Program-made: the position numbers and the translations under genes
In this document: positions 6,830 through 14,253 of the stretch, piece by piece
Layout: each line of letters begins with the position of its first letter
How positions within the stretch are numbered: the first letter of the stretch is position 1
Notes under the pieces: model-generated
Database searches by the model: none
The model's input: only the letters and a program-made list of their open reading frames with translations
What the model was told of the DNA's origin: nothing
Origin: Mariniphaga sp.
GTDB lineage: Bacteria > Bacteroidota > Bacteroidia > Bacteroidales > Prolixibacteraceae
DNA: 61,402 nucleotides
NCBI GenBank assembly: GCA_024636975.1
Contig: JAGXGA010000031.1
Coordinates: 1-61,402 of the forward strand
Direction: 5' to 3'

Positions 6830-7407
6830 ACAGTAATCGTTTGATGCGAAAAATTCATTTTGTGGCAAGCATATTGATTTTTGCATTTGCCCTGTTGTTT
6901 GTTTTCACAGGACTTATAATGAGCAAGGGCAACTTGTTTACTCATGGTAAAGCGCAAATAACCCGGAATATACTTCCATTGAATTACACCCCCGATACCA
7001 CCCGGATGGACCAGTTTGGCGAAGAGATTAAAGAACGTCTTGAAATATCAGGCCGAATGAATTACACGAGAAACCGGAAGAATGAACTTGTTTTTACCTG
7101 GTACCGGCCAATGGTAAGCAATGTGGTTACTGTTAGTCCTGCCCTTGACAGTATGTCGGTGGAACGCAGGGAAATGTACACCTTTCTGGAAGCAAACACA
7201 AGGATTCATCGGGTTCATGGTTATGAAGGGGGGACACTATATGTCATCTGGGCTGTCCTTGTCGATTTAACAGCCGTTGCGATGATCGTTTTTGTAATCA
7301 CAGGCTTTTTGATATGGTTCCGACGAAGAAAAAAATGGTTTTATGGTTGGTTCATAATGGTTCCCACCTTTATCCTCTTGCTTATTATGTATATTTTTTT
7401 GAAATAA
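6814..7407 (+). CDS. PepSY-associated membrane protein, second of pair
   Basis: A 197-residue protein with an N-terminal helix (FVASILIFAFALLFVFTGLI), an external domain, and two C-terminal helices (VDLTAVAMIVFVITGFLIWF, then VPTFILLLIMYIF). HRVHGYEGGTLYVIWAVLVD resembles the conserved His-containing segment of PepSY_TM helices. A later ATG at 6844 is also possible. It is co-transcribed with the preceding gene and probably forms a two-subunit membrane complex with it. No TonB receptor is nearby. Confidence 0.68.
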   Translation: MADRINSNRLMRKIHFVASILIFAFALLFVFTGLIMSKGNLFTHGKAQITRNILPLNYTPDTTRMDQFGEEIKERLEISGRMNYTRNRKNELVFTWYRPMVSNVVTVSPALDSMSVERREMYTFLEANTRIHRVHGYEGGTLYVIWAVLVDLTAVAMIVFVITGFLIWFRRRKKWFYGWFIMVPTFILLLIMYIFLK

Positions 7408-7620
7408 GTGACTTGAACCATTGTTTCCCCTTCCGGAGACAAGGCCGGTCTGTAGTTCTAAATTTAAACCGGATACAGATATTTTCAGTTTTTACTACAC
7501 CGGGGGGATAGGGGGTTGATGTCCTGATACCTGGCATAAATGCCAGGGGTATTGTCCGGGTACGACTGATAGATTTCATGTTGTTCAGTTTATATTGTTG
7601 GTTATGAACAGGATGGATTA

Positions 7621-7646
7621 CTAACCCCGGTGTTTTGACCCGGGGT
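7621..7646. repeat. CTAACCCC hairpin repeat
   Basis: CTAACCCCGG...CCGGGGT. The same CACTAACCCC-plus-complement design occurs at 10724-10750 (CCCCAGTTT/AAACTGGGG) and 17235-17263 (CCCCGGCTTT/AAAGCCGGGG). The stem sequence varies but the leading CTAACCCC is kept. Confidence 0.7.
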
Positions 7647-7647
7647 A

Positions 7648-7709
7648 TTTAAGCTGGTGGTCGTCAGAATGACCATGAACCATCGGTTCCCGGGCTCATC
7701 ATTCACTGT
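7648..7709. repeat. Dispersed repeat TTTAAGCTGGTGG...CCGGGCTCATCATTCA
   Basis: The words TTTAAGCT(A/G)GTGGTC and CCCGGGCTCATCATTCA recur in the same order at 12329-12386 with a different middle. It follows directly on the CTAACCCC hairpin, so the two may be one longer repeat. Confidence 0.6.
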
Positions 7710-7765
7710 GCAGGCACCGGATGACTTTTGTACCAGGTGGAGTAAGGGCAGGTTCATCCGTATTA

Positions 7766-7850
7766 AACATTGTACAACGATTCCATCTGTAACGGCCTGG
7801 CATTGTCGCCCACCTTCCACCGTGCCTTCGACCGGGGTCATATTGCCATG
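7766..7850 (+). pseudogene. HNH endonuclease core remnant, copy G
   Basis: TACAACGATTCCATC...GCCACCTTCCACCGTGCC and following bases encode a slightly damaged YNDSICNGLALSPTFHRAFD plus RGHIAM. Only the final HNH motif is present, with no tail. Confidence 0.65.
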
Positions 7851-7924
7851 AAAAAGACTATTGCATGGTTATTACCCCCGGTGACCCTGGGTATAAATGC
7901 CGGAGTTAGTGGTTCGGTTCCATT

Positions 7925-7978
7925 CATAACGACTTTAAGAATCCACCTAAAAATAGATTGTCAGGATTGATTGGATAA
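7925..7978 (+). pseudogene. hcp 3'-end remnant
   Basis: The bases ending at the TAA at 7976-7978 encode NPPKNRLSGLIG, which lines up with the C-terminus NSPQSRLSGLTR of the intact Hcp at 12537-13076, and the nucleotide match extends a little upstream with one frameshift. It therefore looks like the surviving end of a second hcp gene placed 67 bases before the DUF6623-like gene. Confidence 0.6.
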
Positions 7979-8045
7979 AAGCTGAAAAGATTCTTTTGAT
8001 TTTCTGGAAATTTTTGAATATATTAGGAACTATTCCTGATAAATT

Positions 8046-8645
8046 ATGGGAAATAATATAAATCGAAATATAACAAATAAGAGAAACCTGTCACCAGATT
8101 CTGCCTCTCCGCCACAACTAAAATATGCGGCCTGGACACATGGTGTTTCTGCACAGGTTGAGCGACCAAATTTTCTTATTGCACACAAAAACAGTATTTG
8201 CACTGTTGATGACGGAGATGCATGGTGTGGAATTTTACGACAAGGGAATGGAGCAAAATTCTATGGTGAACCGAATACCAATAACTGGTTTCATTTTGCA
8301 CTAAATGCGCCGGTTATTTTAAACGGAACAAGGTTAAAACTATCAAAAGTCTTTGTTCTTTTTGCGTGCGAGGTTTTCATCCCGCATGATGACCCGGTTC
8401 CACGGTATGGTACAAAAATTAACAGTGTTCATGTATGGGATGGCGCTACAAGAATAAAGACCTTTGACAATCTTGATCTGTACGGGGGGTATAAGACGAT
8501 CAAGGAAAACGTAAATCAATTTATCCTGGAGCCTGCAATACCTGTTTACTACGGAATCAATATTTCTGTAGGAGTCTCGTTTTTTGGAACTTATATAATA
8601 AACCATAAGATTAAATTTTACGCTGCCGGGGGAGATTTTATTTAA
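8046..8645 (+). CDS. DUF6623-like protein
   Basis: A 199-residue protein without signal peptide. Its pattern, WTHGVSAQVERPN, a Gly-rich segment, NNWFHFALNAPVILNGTRLK, KVFVLFACE, INSVHVWDGATRIKTFDNLD, YGINISVGVSF, KIKFYAAGGDFI, resembles my recollection of DUF6623, a beta-rich family of unknown function. It stands alone between repeats, but the hcp tail immediately upstream raises the possibility that it was once encoded behind an Hcp tube protein as a cargo. That link is inference. Confidence 0.6.
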   Translation: MGNNINRNITNKRNLSPDSASPPQLKYAAWTHGVSAQVERPNFLIAHKNSICTVDDGDAWCGILRQGNGAKFYGEPNTNNWFHFALNAPVILNGTRLKLSKVFVLFACEVFIPHDDPVPRYGTKINSVHVWDGATRIKTFDNLDLYGGYKTIKENVNQFILEPAIPVYYGINISVGVSFFGTYIINHKIKFYAAGGDFI

Positions 8646-8724
8646 TTGTATCCGGTATTCCCTGACCTTTCTCCTCCAACTGCACAGTTCTGCGATTCCG
8701 GAAAATTTAAATATGTATTATTTT

Positions 8725-8770
8725 TATCCTTCTGTAAAAAGTTTGAGAGAGCACACGGGGAGGTTTGGTT
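8725..8770 (+). pseudogene. HNH endonuclease tail remnant, copy H
   Basis: TATCCTTCTGTAAAAAGTTT and the following bases encode YPSVKSLREHTGRFG, the last codons of the HNH protein, then merge into the leader of zinc-ribbon copy 2, as copy F does before copy 1. Confidence 0.65.
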
Positions 8771-8812
8771 ACTGGTAAGATTATTATCTTTACGGAAATA
8801 CTTTTTATATGA

Positions 8813-9100
8813 ATGAAGCATTTGATGAAAATACAACTGAATGAATTTCAGCTGGAACGTTTGCTCAGCGATGAGGAGAAACGCACCTACAGGTTTATCA
8901 TGGAAACAAATGTTTTCTGCACCAGCTGCGAGGATACCTGCCCTGAGGGTGCTGACGCAGAGTCGGTGTGGCTTAACCGCTTTAACGACATTCATACCGA
9001 GGGCCGCTGCAGGTTTTGCGGTAAAAGGGTGGCGAGGATTATTGAATTTGGCGGACACGATAGTTATTATTCCAGGGTCGAGGAATTTAGTAAGCCGTAG
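8813..9100 (+). CDS. Small zinc-ribbon protein, copy 2
   Basis: A 95-residue near-duplicate of the 5586 gene with the same FCTSCEDTC and CRFCGKRVARIIEFG motifs. The two sequences are almost the same from the leader (GTAAGATTATTATCTTTA) through residue ~80 and then diverge (GHDSYYSRVEEFSKP here), so the duplication breakpoint lies inside the last ~15 codons. It starts at the ATG at 8813, which matches copy 1. Function unknown. Confidence 0.72.
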   Translation: MKHLMKIQLNEFQLERLLSDEEKRTYRFIMETNVFCTSCEDTCPEGADAESVWLNRFNDIHTEGRCRFCGKRVARIIEFGGHDSYYSRVEEFSKP

Positions 9101-9189
9101 TGTAATTGAAGTATTGGCTTGGTTCCTGTTCGATGTAAAGGCGGGAGTAGTTTTATGATCAGATGGAGAATTTGGATTTCAGCCCAAGG

Positions 9190-9357
9190 TTATCCTTTTT
9201 CGCTAATTCTTTTCAGCTTTGATTTATCAATTACACTAAAATCTTTCCCCGACATATTGATTAATCCGTCAACTTTAAATTTTTTCAGCTTACGGATCAT
9301 TGTTTCAGTGCTCATGCCCGATAATTCACTCCTGTGTTTAATCCTTTCATCCGGATA
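9190..9357 (-). pseudogene. Crp/Fnr-family regulator, C-terminal HTH remnant
   Basis: The minus-strand frame reads HRSELSGMSTETMIRKLKKF, KVDGLINMSGKDFSVID and KSKLKRISEKG before a TAA. This is the recognition-helix end of Crp/Fnr proteins (S.T.ET.IR.LK.F...GLI...GK...I). The fragment begins directly after the kinase stop codon and in the same frame, so it is a fused scrap with no sensor domain. Confidence 0.7.
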
Positions 9358-10284
9358 CTATTCATGCAGGGGCAGCGTTAAAGAAAATGTACTCCCCTTA
9401 TTTACGGTACTTTCCACATACAGTTTTCCATCCTGCAACCCGGCAAATTCTTTGCATAATATCAAACCCAGCCCTGTGCCTTGTTCATTTGCAGTACCGT
9501 TTGTGGAACAGGCTTTTTCAGGCTTAAAAAGAGATTGTACTTTTTCTTCATTCATCCCGGTTCCGTTATCGGTTATGTTGATTTTCAGGAAGGCTTTATC
9601 TGCTTCATGAAATTTTTCAGTTGAAACTGAAACCGTTCCACCTTCATGGGTAAATTTTATTGCATTGGAAATGAGATTTCGTAAAATTGATCGTGTAAGA
9701 TGTTTGTCGGCAATAACCGTTTCGTTGTTAATTAGGGTACTGTTTAATGCGATATTCTTTTGATTTGCCCACATTTGGAATTCTGATATCAGCGGGGCTA
9801 TTTCTTTTTCGAAATATACTTTTTCCTTTGTGACAGCTGTTTTCCCTGATTGTGATTTAGACCATTCCAGCAAATTCTCCAAAAGGTTATAAAGATTGTC
9901 AGACGAATCTTTTAGGTCAGCCAGTAATTCTTTACGTTTTGCATCATCCAGGTTATCATAGTCTTCCAGAATCAGGCTGTTTAAAGATTTCTGGCCGGCC
10001 ACCGGCCCCCGAAGATCGTGCGCCAGAACAGAAATGAATTTATCCTTCATCTCATTCAGTTCCTTTAACTGTTGGCCTGTTGTTTCCAGTAACTCTTCCT
10101 TGTTCTTTTTTTCAGTAGTATCGTATGCGTTAAATATTATCCTGTTGTGCGCTTTAGGGCTTAAACGCGAAGTAAACCAATGATTTTTATTTTCGATAGT
10201 AAGCGGGTATTCAATGATTACCAGTTCTTTGGTATCGAGGCATTTTTTTATCGCGGACAGAAAAAAGTCGGCTTTTAGTTTTGC
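9358..10284 (-). pseudogene. PAS sensor histidine kinase, 5'-truncated
   Basis: The readable part starts near 10284 with the end of a PAS domain (KNHWFTSRLSPKAHNRIIFN, then AYDTTEKK), a linker, a HisKA domain (FISVLAHDLRGPV, phospho-acceptor His), and a complete HATPase domain (NLISNAIKFTHEGG, DNGTGMNE, GTGLGLILCKEF). A TGA at 10285-10287 closes the frame, and NHIDLDEQ continues the kinase upstream in another frame, so a frameshift and loss of the sensor region are likely. An internal ATG at 10050 could still give a 230-residue cytoplasmic kinase core. Confidence 0.7.
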
Positions 10285-10633
10285 TCATCGAGATCTATGT
10301 GGTTATTAATTTTTGGATTTGTTCTTTACCTGCCAAAAATAATATATAACTTCCATTAAAACTATTTTCACAGGATAACAGGTAAGTTATTAGCTGTACT
10401 ACTTGGAATATGGGCGTACCTTTAGCCTACTGCTGGTAGACCAGAGTTCAGAATGGGGACAGGGAAGGTTGATGGGGCTCACTTTTTACTATGGTGGCGC
10501 TGAATGACTTTTGAACGAATTGGAGTCCGGGAAGGTTCTCTGTCAACGTCTTTTGGTAATTTAAGTATGTACCCGGTTGGTTAATTGCAGTAAGGGCTAA
10601 GCCAGTTTTTAGGATAGCATCCCTGTCAGTTAA

Positions 10634-10722
10634 TTGAGCAGGTGACCTGGAGTCACCAGCTCAAGGTACTGCAGTTGCTGGTTCGGAGCGACCGGGTTCA
10701 GCGGGTTTCTAACGCTGATTAT
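10634..10722. repeat. Composite repeat, copy 2
   Basis: Palindrome 2 (10634-10664) followed by GGTACTGCAGTTGCTGGTTC, GGAGCGACCGGG and a CAGCG/CGCTG hairpin, matching the order seen at 3841-3945. Its right end joins the CTAACCCC hairpin. Confidence 0.65.
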
Positions 10723-10723
10723 C

Positions 10724-10750
10724 ACTAACCCCAGTTTTTTAAACTGGGGT
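10724..10750. repeat. CTAACCCC hairpin, copy 2
   Basis: ACTAACCCCAGTTTTTTAAA then CTGGGGT: a 9-bp stem CCCCAGTTT/AAACTGGGG. It may terminate transcription, but its main interest is membership of the CTAACCCC family. Confidence 0.7.
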
Positions 10751-10886
10751 TTTGAATGCCTGGAATTTTAGACCAAACCGGCCTTTCAGTAAAGGCGGTC
10801 TAAATGTTATTGAAAATAATTCATAACAGATACGCAACTTTCTTATCCATTCCCGCATCTTGTTGGTAGAAGTAATAAAGAGACAA

Positions 10887-11255
10887 ATGAAGAAGCTTAT
10901 TTTTAGAATATTTATTCTGTTCGTTCTGGTCAGTTGCTCAAAAGAAGAGGTTGCAACCGACAATGTGAATATCCGGTTGTTTAATGTGGGCGAAGTTGAA
11001 TTTCAGGATATAAAATTCAGTCCCTCTGCAGGTATTGTCAGTTTTGGAGATTTGGCTCCTGACCAGTATTCTGAGTATAAAAATTTTAATAGGGCTTACC
11101 GGTATGCCTACATCAGTTTGACGGTGAATGACAGCATGTATGCATTGCAACCCGTTGATTATGTAGGTGAAACTCCCCTTACCAATGGAAATTACACCTA
11201 TCGGCTGAATTTTAACAACGATGATAAGCTGACGTTTGTACTGGTGGAAGATTAA
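10887..11255 (+). CDS. Small lipoprotein of unknown function
   Basis: A 122-residue product starting KKLIFRIFILFVLVSCSKEE, a lipoprotein signal peptide with the lipobox LVSC at about residue 16. The mature part is a short beta-rich domain (NVNIRLFNVGEVEFQDIKFS, YRYAYISLTVNDSMYAL, YTYRLNFN). I chose the ATG at 10887 because it puts the signal peptide at the N-terminus. It is probably anchored in the outer membrane or facing the periplasm. No neighbour suggests a role. Confidence 0.75.
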   Translation: MKKLIFRIFILFVLVSCSKEEVATDNVNIRLFNVGEVEFQDIKFSPSAGIVSFGDLAPDQYSEYKNFNRAYRYAYISLTVNDSMYALQPVDYVGETPLTNGNYTYRLNFNNDDKLTFVLVED

Positions 11256-11334
11256 GCTTGCCGGTAGTAAACCCCCGCAATGTAAGGACATCCTTTTTCC
11301 GCTGTCATAGGCAAAGAGGTATGGGGGCTGGCGT

Positions 11335-11449
11335 TAATCTGAGCACCGATATTATACCTTTTCATAATCCTTGGCAAAATTTGATAGACGGCGTTGATTT
11401 GTTCACTCCTGATTTTATGGAAAGCAGAAACCAGGCCTCACAACGGTGA
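11335..11449 (+). pseudogene. AbrB/VapB-type antitoxin tail remnant
   Basis: The frame reads IIPFHNPWQNLIDGVDLFTP and DFMESRNQASQR before a stop. AbrB-fold VapB antitoxins often end with W..L...LD.F..DFM..RNQP, so this looks like the toxin-binding tail of such a gene. The DNA-binding half is not readable upstream and no VapC follows. Confidence 0.45.
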
Positions 11450-11518
11450 CACTGTTGCTGCCCGCCCTGCTGAACCGTTCGGACGGGGTTGCATGGTGCT
11501 GGTGTTTTTTAGTTTGTT

Positions 11519-12251
11519 TTAGTCTGATTTAGTCTGATGTTTTTCAAATATTTCTGCATAATATTTCTCAATAACAGAAATTTCCTTATCCGACAATTCA
11601 TCAAAATCTTTTTGCCATTTCCTTTTAGACAACTTTCCTTTATTTTGGTCCAGTAATTTTATAAGTAAATCAACTCTGGTATCCGGAAAAGTAAGTAAAG
11701 AATTTATAGCATTACTTAACATGTCATATTTTTCCAGGTAATCAATCTCTATGGGTATAATCCAGGTTATTGTTTCTTCAACGCATTCGTAAAGAAATTC
11801 TGCCTGAAGTGTCAGATCGAAAATAAGGATATAAATCGATAGTGTCGTTGAGTATATTAATATTATGACTTATTGTTGGCTCCCAATCAATTAAATCTAA
11901 TCTTTGAGATGAATAGTCTTCCAATACTTCCTGGTAATCGCTGATTCGTTCCAGAATTGCATAGGAAACCGGGAACATATCCCGTTTTGTATATCCCCTC
12001 CAATTTAAGATGTGATGAATCAGGTATCGATGAATCCTTCAATTGCCATCAGTAAGGGGATGAATAAAAACAAATCCAAAAGCAATGGTTGCTGCTGTAA
12101 GTACAGGATCATAGTCACTGTTTTGAAGGATGTTATTTGTTAGTTGAAAAAAATGTAATGACATGTTTTTCAATTCAATGTAACTGCTGAGAAGTGATAG
12201 GGATAACATCCCGTTATAGCTTTGAAGTTGGTTGGACAGTATGCAGCGCAA
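11519..12251 (-). pseudogene. Fic-domain protein, broken
   Basis: Three consecutive frames make one Fic protein: ILSNQLQSYNG... to FGFVFIHPLTDGN, then an in-frame TGA (12039-12041), RIHRYLIHHILNWRGY and MFPVSYAILERISDYQEVLE, then a single-base frameshift near 11830 (YFRSDT for YFDLT), then IPIEIDYLEKYDMLSNAINS and a tail to KSD. The TGA replaces the Gly of the HPFxDGNGR AMPylation motif, one base from GGA. The N-terminus is missing upstream of about 12251. The family AMPylates target proteins; this copy should be dead. Confidence 0.82.
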
Positions 12252-12328
12252 TAAGTATCATGATATTATATGTAACATTTACGCCGCAGAAAAAACCTCT
12301 CTTAAATTAGCTATTTACATACAGTCTG

Positions 12329-12386
12329 TTTAAGCTAGTGGTCAGGATGTATATTCCATTCCTGCCCGGGCTCATCATTCAATGAG
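12329..12386. repeat. Dispersed repeat, second copy of the 7648 element
   Basis: TTTAAGCTAGTGGTCAGGAT ... GCCCGGGCTCATCATTCAAT, with the same bordering words as 7648-7709. The surrounding spacer 12252-12536 is otherwise featureless. Confidence 0.55.
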
Positions 12387-12536
12387 TTGGTACAGATTGC
12401 CTTTCTCCTGAGCTGAAAAGAAATACCAAATCTTTAATTTGACTAGGCTTTTGAACAAATTTGTTTTAACTTACATAAAGTATTAAAATTACAGGAGTAC
12501 GTTTTAAGCATAATTATTAATCCAAAAAACAGTACT

Positions 12537-13076
12537 ATGGCACTAAATGCATACATGAGGTTAACTTCAGAAGTACAAGGCGAAATAAAAGGTTCAGTAA
12601 CACAGGCTGGCCGGGAAGATTCTATAATGGTTATTGGATATAGTCACGAAGTTGATTCGCCCCGCGACGCAGCTTCCGGGCTTGCAACCGGTAAAAGGCA
12701 ACACAAACCATTAGTTGTAACAAAGGAAATTGATAAATCAACTCCCCTGTTAATGAGTGCGTTAATTAATAACGAGAATATAACTGATATGGAGTTACGG
12801 TTTTGGCAACCTTCAAGAACTGGTAAAGAGCTTCAATATTATACCATTCAATTGCAAAATGCCCGTATTGTAAATATACAACAGGAAATGTTGAATAACC
12901 AGTACCCGGAAAACATGCGGCACAAAGAGAGGGAGCACATTTCATTTGGTTATCAAAAAATAATTTGGACTTATGAGGATGGTGGAATTACAGCAGAAGA
13001 TAATTTAAATGATCCTTCTGTAACTTCAACTGTAAGAAATTCACCTCAAAGTCGATTGTCCGGATTGACCAGATAA
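12537..13076 (+). CDS. hcp: T6SS tube protein, Hcp/TssD family (orphan)
   Basis: A 179-residue protein with the Hcp pattern: ALNAYMRLTSEVQGEIKGSV, IMVIGYSHEVDSPRDAASGL, TGKRQHKPLVVTKEIDKSTP, YYTIQLQNARIVNIQQEM, ISFGYQKIIWTYEDGGITAE. Hcp forms the hexameric tube of type VI secretion systems and can carry cargo. The Hcp core ends near residue 155 and is followed by a short tail ending RLSGLTR that is also seen in the relic at 7925. No other T6SS gene is in the window, so this is an orphan whose main apparatus would be elsewhere. It appears intact. Confidence 0.85.
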   Translation: MALNAYMRLTSEVQGEIKGSVTQAGREDSIMVIGYSHEVDSPRDAASGLATGKRQHKPLVVTKEIDKSTPLLMSALINNENITDMELRFWQPSRTGKELQYYTIQLQNARIVNIQQEMLNNQYPENMRHKEREHISFGYQKIIWTYEDGGITAEDNLNDPSVTSTVRNSPQSRLSGLTR

Positions 13077-13095
13077 AAATGAATCAACTTTTTAT

Positions 13096-13154
13096 GGATA
13101 GCATCCCTTTTTTCTATTTAGCGTACCTGCAGGAAACGGCCAGGGATGCCATCC
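13096..13154. repeat. GGATAGCATCCCT inverted repeat
   Basis: GGATAGCATCCCT (13096-13108) is mirrored by AGGGATGCCATCC (13142-13154) with a 33-base loop. The same arms occur at 5299-5377 and a single arm at 10612. It follows the hcp stop and could serve as its terminator. Confidence 0.6.
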
Positions 13155-13274
13155 GTCCAATGCCGCTGCATGTTCAGAGCAACGGGTCAATTCAGCTGCT
13201 GACCAAAGTTCAGATGTAGTTCAGATTTCCTGCACTCAAATTTAGCAGGTAAGCTGTTGTTCCACACATGTGAT

Positions 13275-14168
13275 TTAATCACCGGGCATAATTAATTTGT
13301 ATGCCTTCACCTGGTTTTTAAAAAATGTGGGCACATAAAGGGTTTTGTTTTGAATCGAATAATCGAGGTCTGCTGCATTTTCTTCCGAAGCTTCGGTGTC
13401 AGAAAGCGTTGTGGTTTCTCCATTGGCAGAAACATAAAATATTTTACCGGCCCAGCTTGTAGTTAAATATCCGCCATTTCCCACTGGAGCAATTGCATCG
13501 CCATGGCCCATATTTTCGGCAATAATATTTTCTTCTTTGGAATTATGGTCTATCTCTTTAAACTGACTGCCGGCACTGGTAATTAAAAGTATCCGGTCTT
13601 TTTCCCAAAACAATCCATTAAAACGTTCGCCTTCTTTACCTTGAAAATACACGTCAACATTCCCATTTTCCAGGGCATATATTTTTTGTGAATTCGACCC
13701 CGAAACATACACAACCCCATCGAGCCCTACTGAAATGTCATTTAACTGCGGTTCACCTTCAAATTCTGTTTTATTAATGATTTCACCGGTTTCAAGGTTT
13801 GCTTCCACCAACACATCTATGTCGGCAATAAAAAGGGAACTTCCCAACATTCCCATTCCTTTAGGGGCATTTAAACCTTCTATCCATTTCAGTTCTGTGA
13901 TGTTGCCCTGCATGTCCATTTTTGATATAAATCCGTTGCCGTCTTTCTCCCAGGGGTTTAAATTTACATTCGAAACATACAAAACATTACGTTCGCGATC
14001 TATCAAAACTGACTCAGGGGTTCGTAAAAGTGTGTCCGATTCCCACAGCAATTCAATTTTAGCAGAAGGGTCCGCTTCCTGGGTTTCTGTTTTTGCAGTG
14101 TCTTTCCTGTTTGTTGAATTGCATGAAAACAAGGTAGATAATACGAAAGTGATTAAAAAAAATTTCAT
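13275..14168 (-). CDS. SMP-30/gluconolactonase-like lipoprotein
   Basis: A 297-residue lipoprotein (KFFLITFVLSTLFSCNSTNR, lipobox LFSC) with beta-propeller blades: PESVLIDRERNVLYVSNV, LNAPKGMGMLGSSLFIADID, VLVEANLETGEI, LNDISVGLDGVVYVSGSN, NGLFWEKDRILLITSAG, ENAADLDYSIQNKTLYVPTF. This is the SMP-30/gluconolactonase/LRE-like layout; the family hydrolyses lactones using divalent metal, but I cannot confirm the metal ligands. It stands alone on the minus strand. Confidence 0.75.
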   Translation of the reverse strand: MKFFLITFVLSTLFSCNSTNRKDTAKTETQEADPSAKIELLWESDTLLRTPESVLIDRERNVLYVSNVNLNPWEKDGNGFISKMDMQGNITELKWIEGLNAPKGMGMLGSSLFIADIDVLVEANLETGEIINKTEFEGEPQLNDISVGLDGVVYVSGSNSQKIYALENGNVDVYFQGKEGERFNGLFWEKDRILLITSAGSQFKEIDHNSKEENIIAENMGHGDAIAPVGNGGYLTTSWAGKIFYVSANGETTTLSDTEASEENAADLDYSIQNKTLYVPTFFKNQVKAYKLIMPGD

Positions 14169-14253
14169 GATATACTGTTTGTTATTGTTTCATTCAACTA
14201 ATCATACATTAAAGGTAATTCATTTTGACCAATGATCAGCATCTCCCGGTGGG

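Larger units (their letters stand above)
7408..8045. other. Gene-free spacer with repeats
   Basis: No complete gene. The stretch contains a CCTGGCA/TGCCAGG hairpin near 7528-7545, an AACCCCGG-type hairpin (7621-7646), a dispersed repeat (7648-7709), an HNH remnant (7766-7850) and the 3' end of a second hcp gene (7925-7978). Confidence 0.65.
10285..10886. other. Gene-free spacer with repeats
   Basis: Apart from a few codons of kinase homology near 10285-10320, no coding sense is seen. At 10612-10624 lies a GGATAGCATCCCT word shared with 13096 and 5299-5377. The composite repeat 10634-10722 and a CTAACCCC hairpin (10724-10750) follow. Confidence 0.6.

Noticed and set aside
785-8770. CRISPR array from the repeated HNH tail segments
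   Set aside because: Repeats are irregularly spaced, of different lengths and translate as HNH protein; no spacer-repeat periodicity.
9119-9610. A 163-codon plus-strand frame
   Set aside because: It lies over the minus-strand kinase and Crp remnants, whose protein homology is clear; the plus-strand product resembles nothing.
12537-14168. T6SS gene cluster around hcp
   Set aside because: No TssB/C, VgrG, ClpV or baseplate gene is present nearby; hcp is an orphan.
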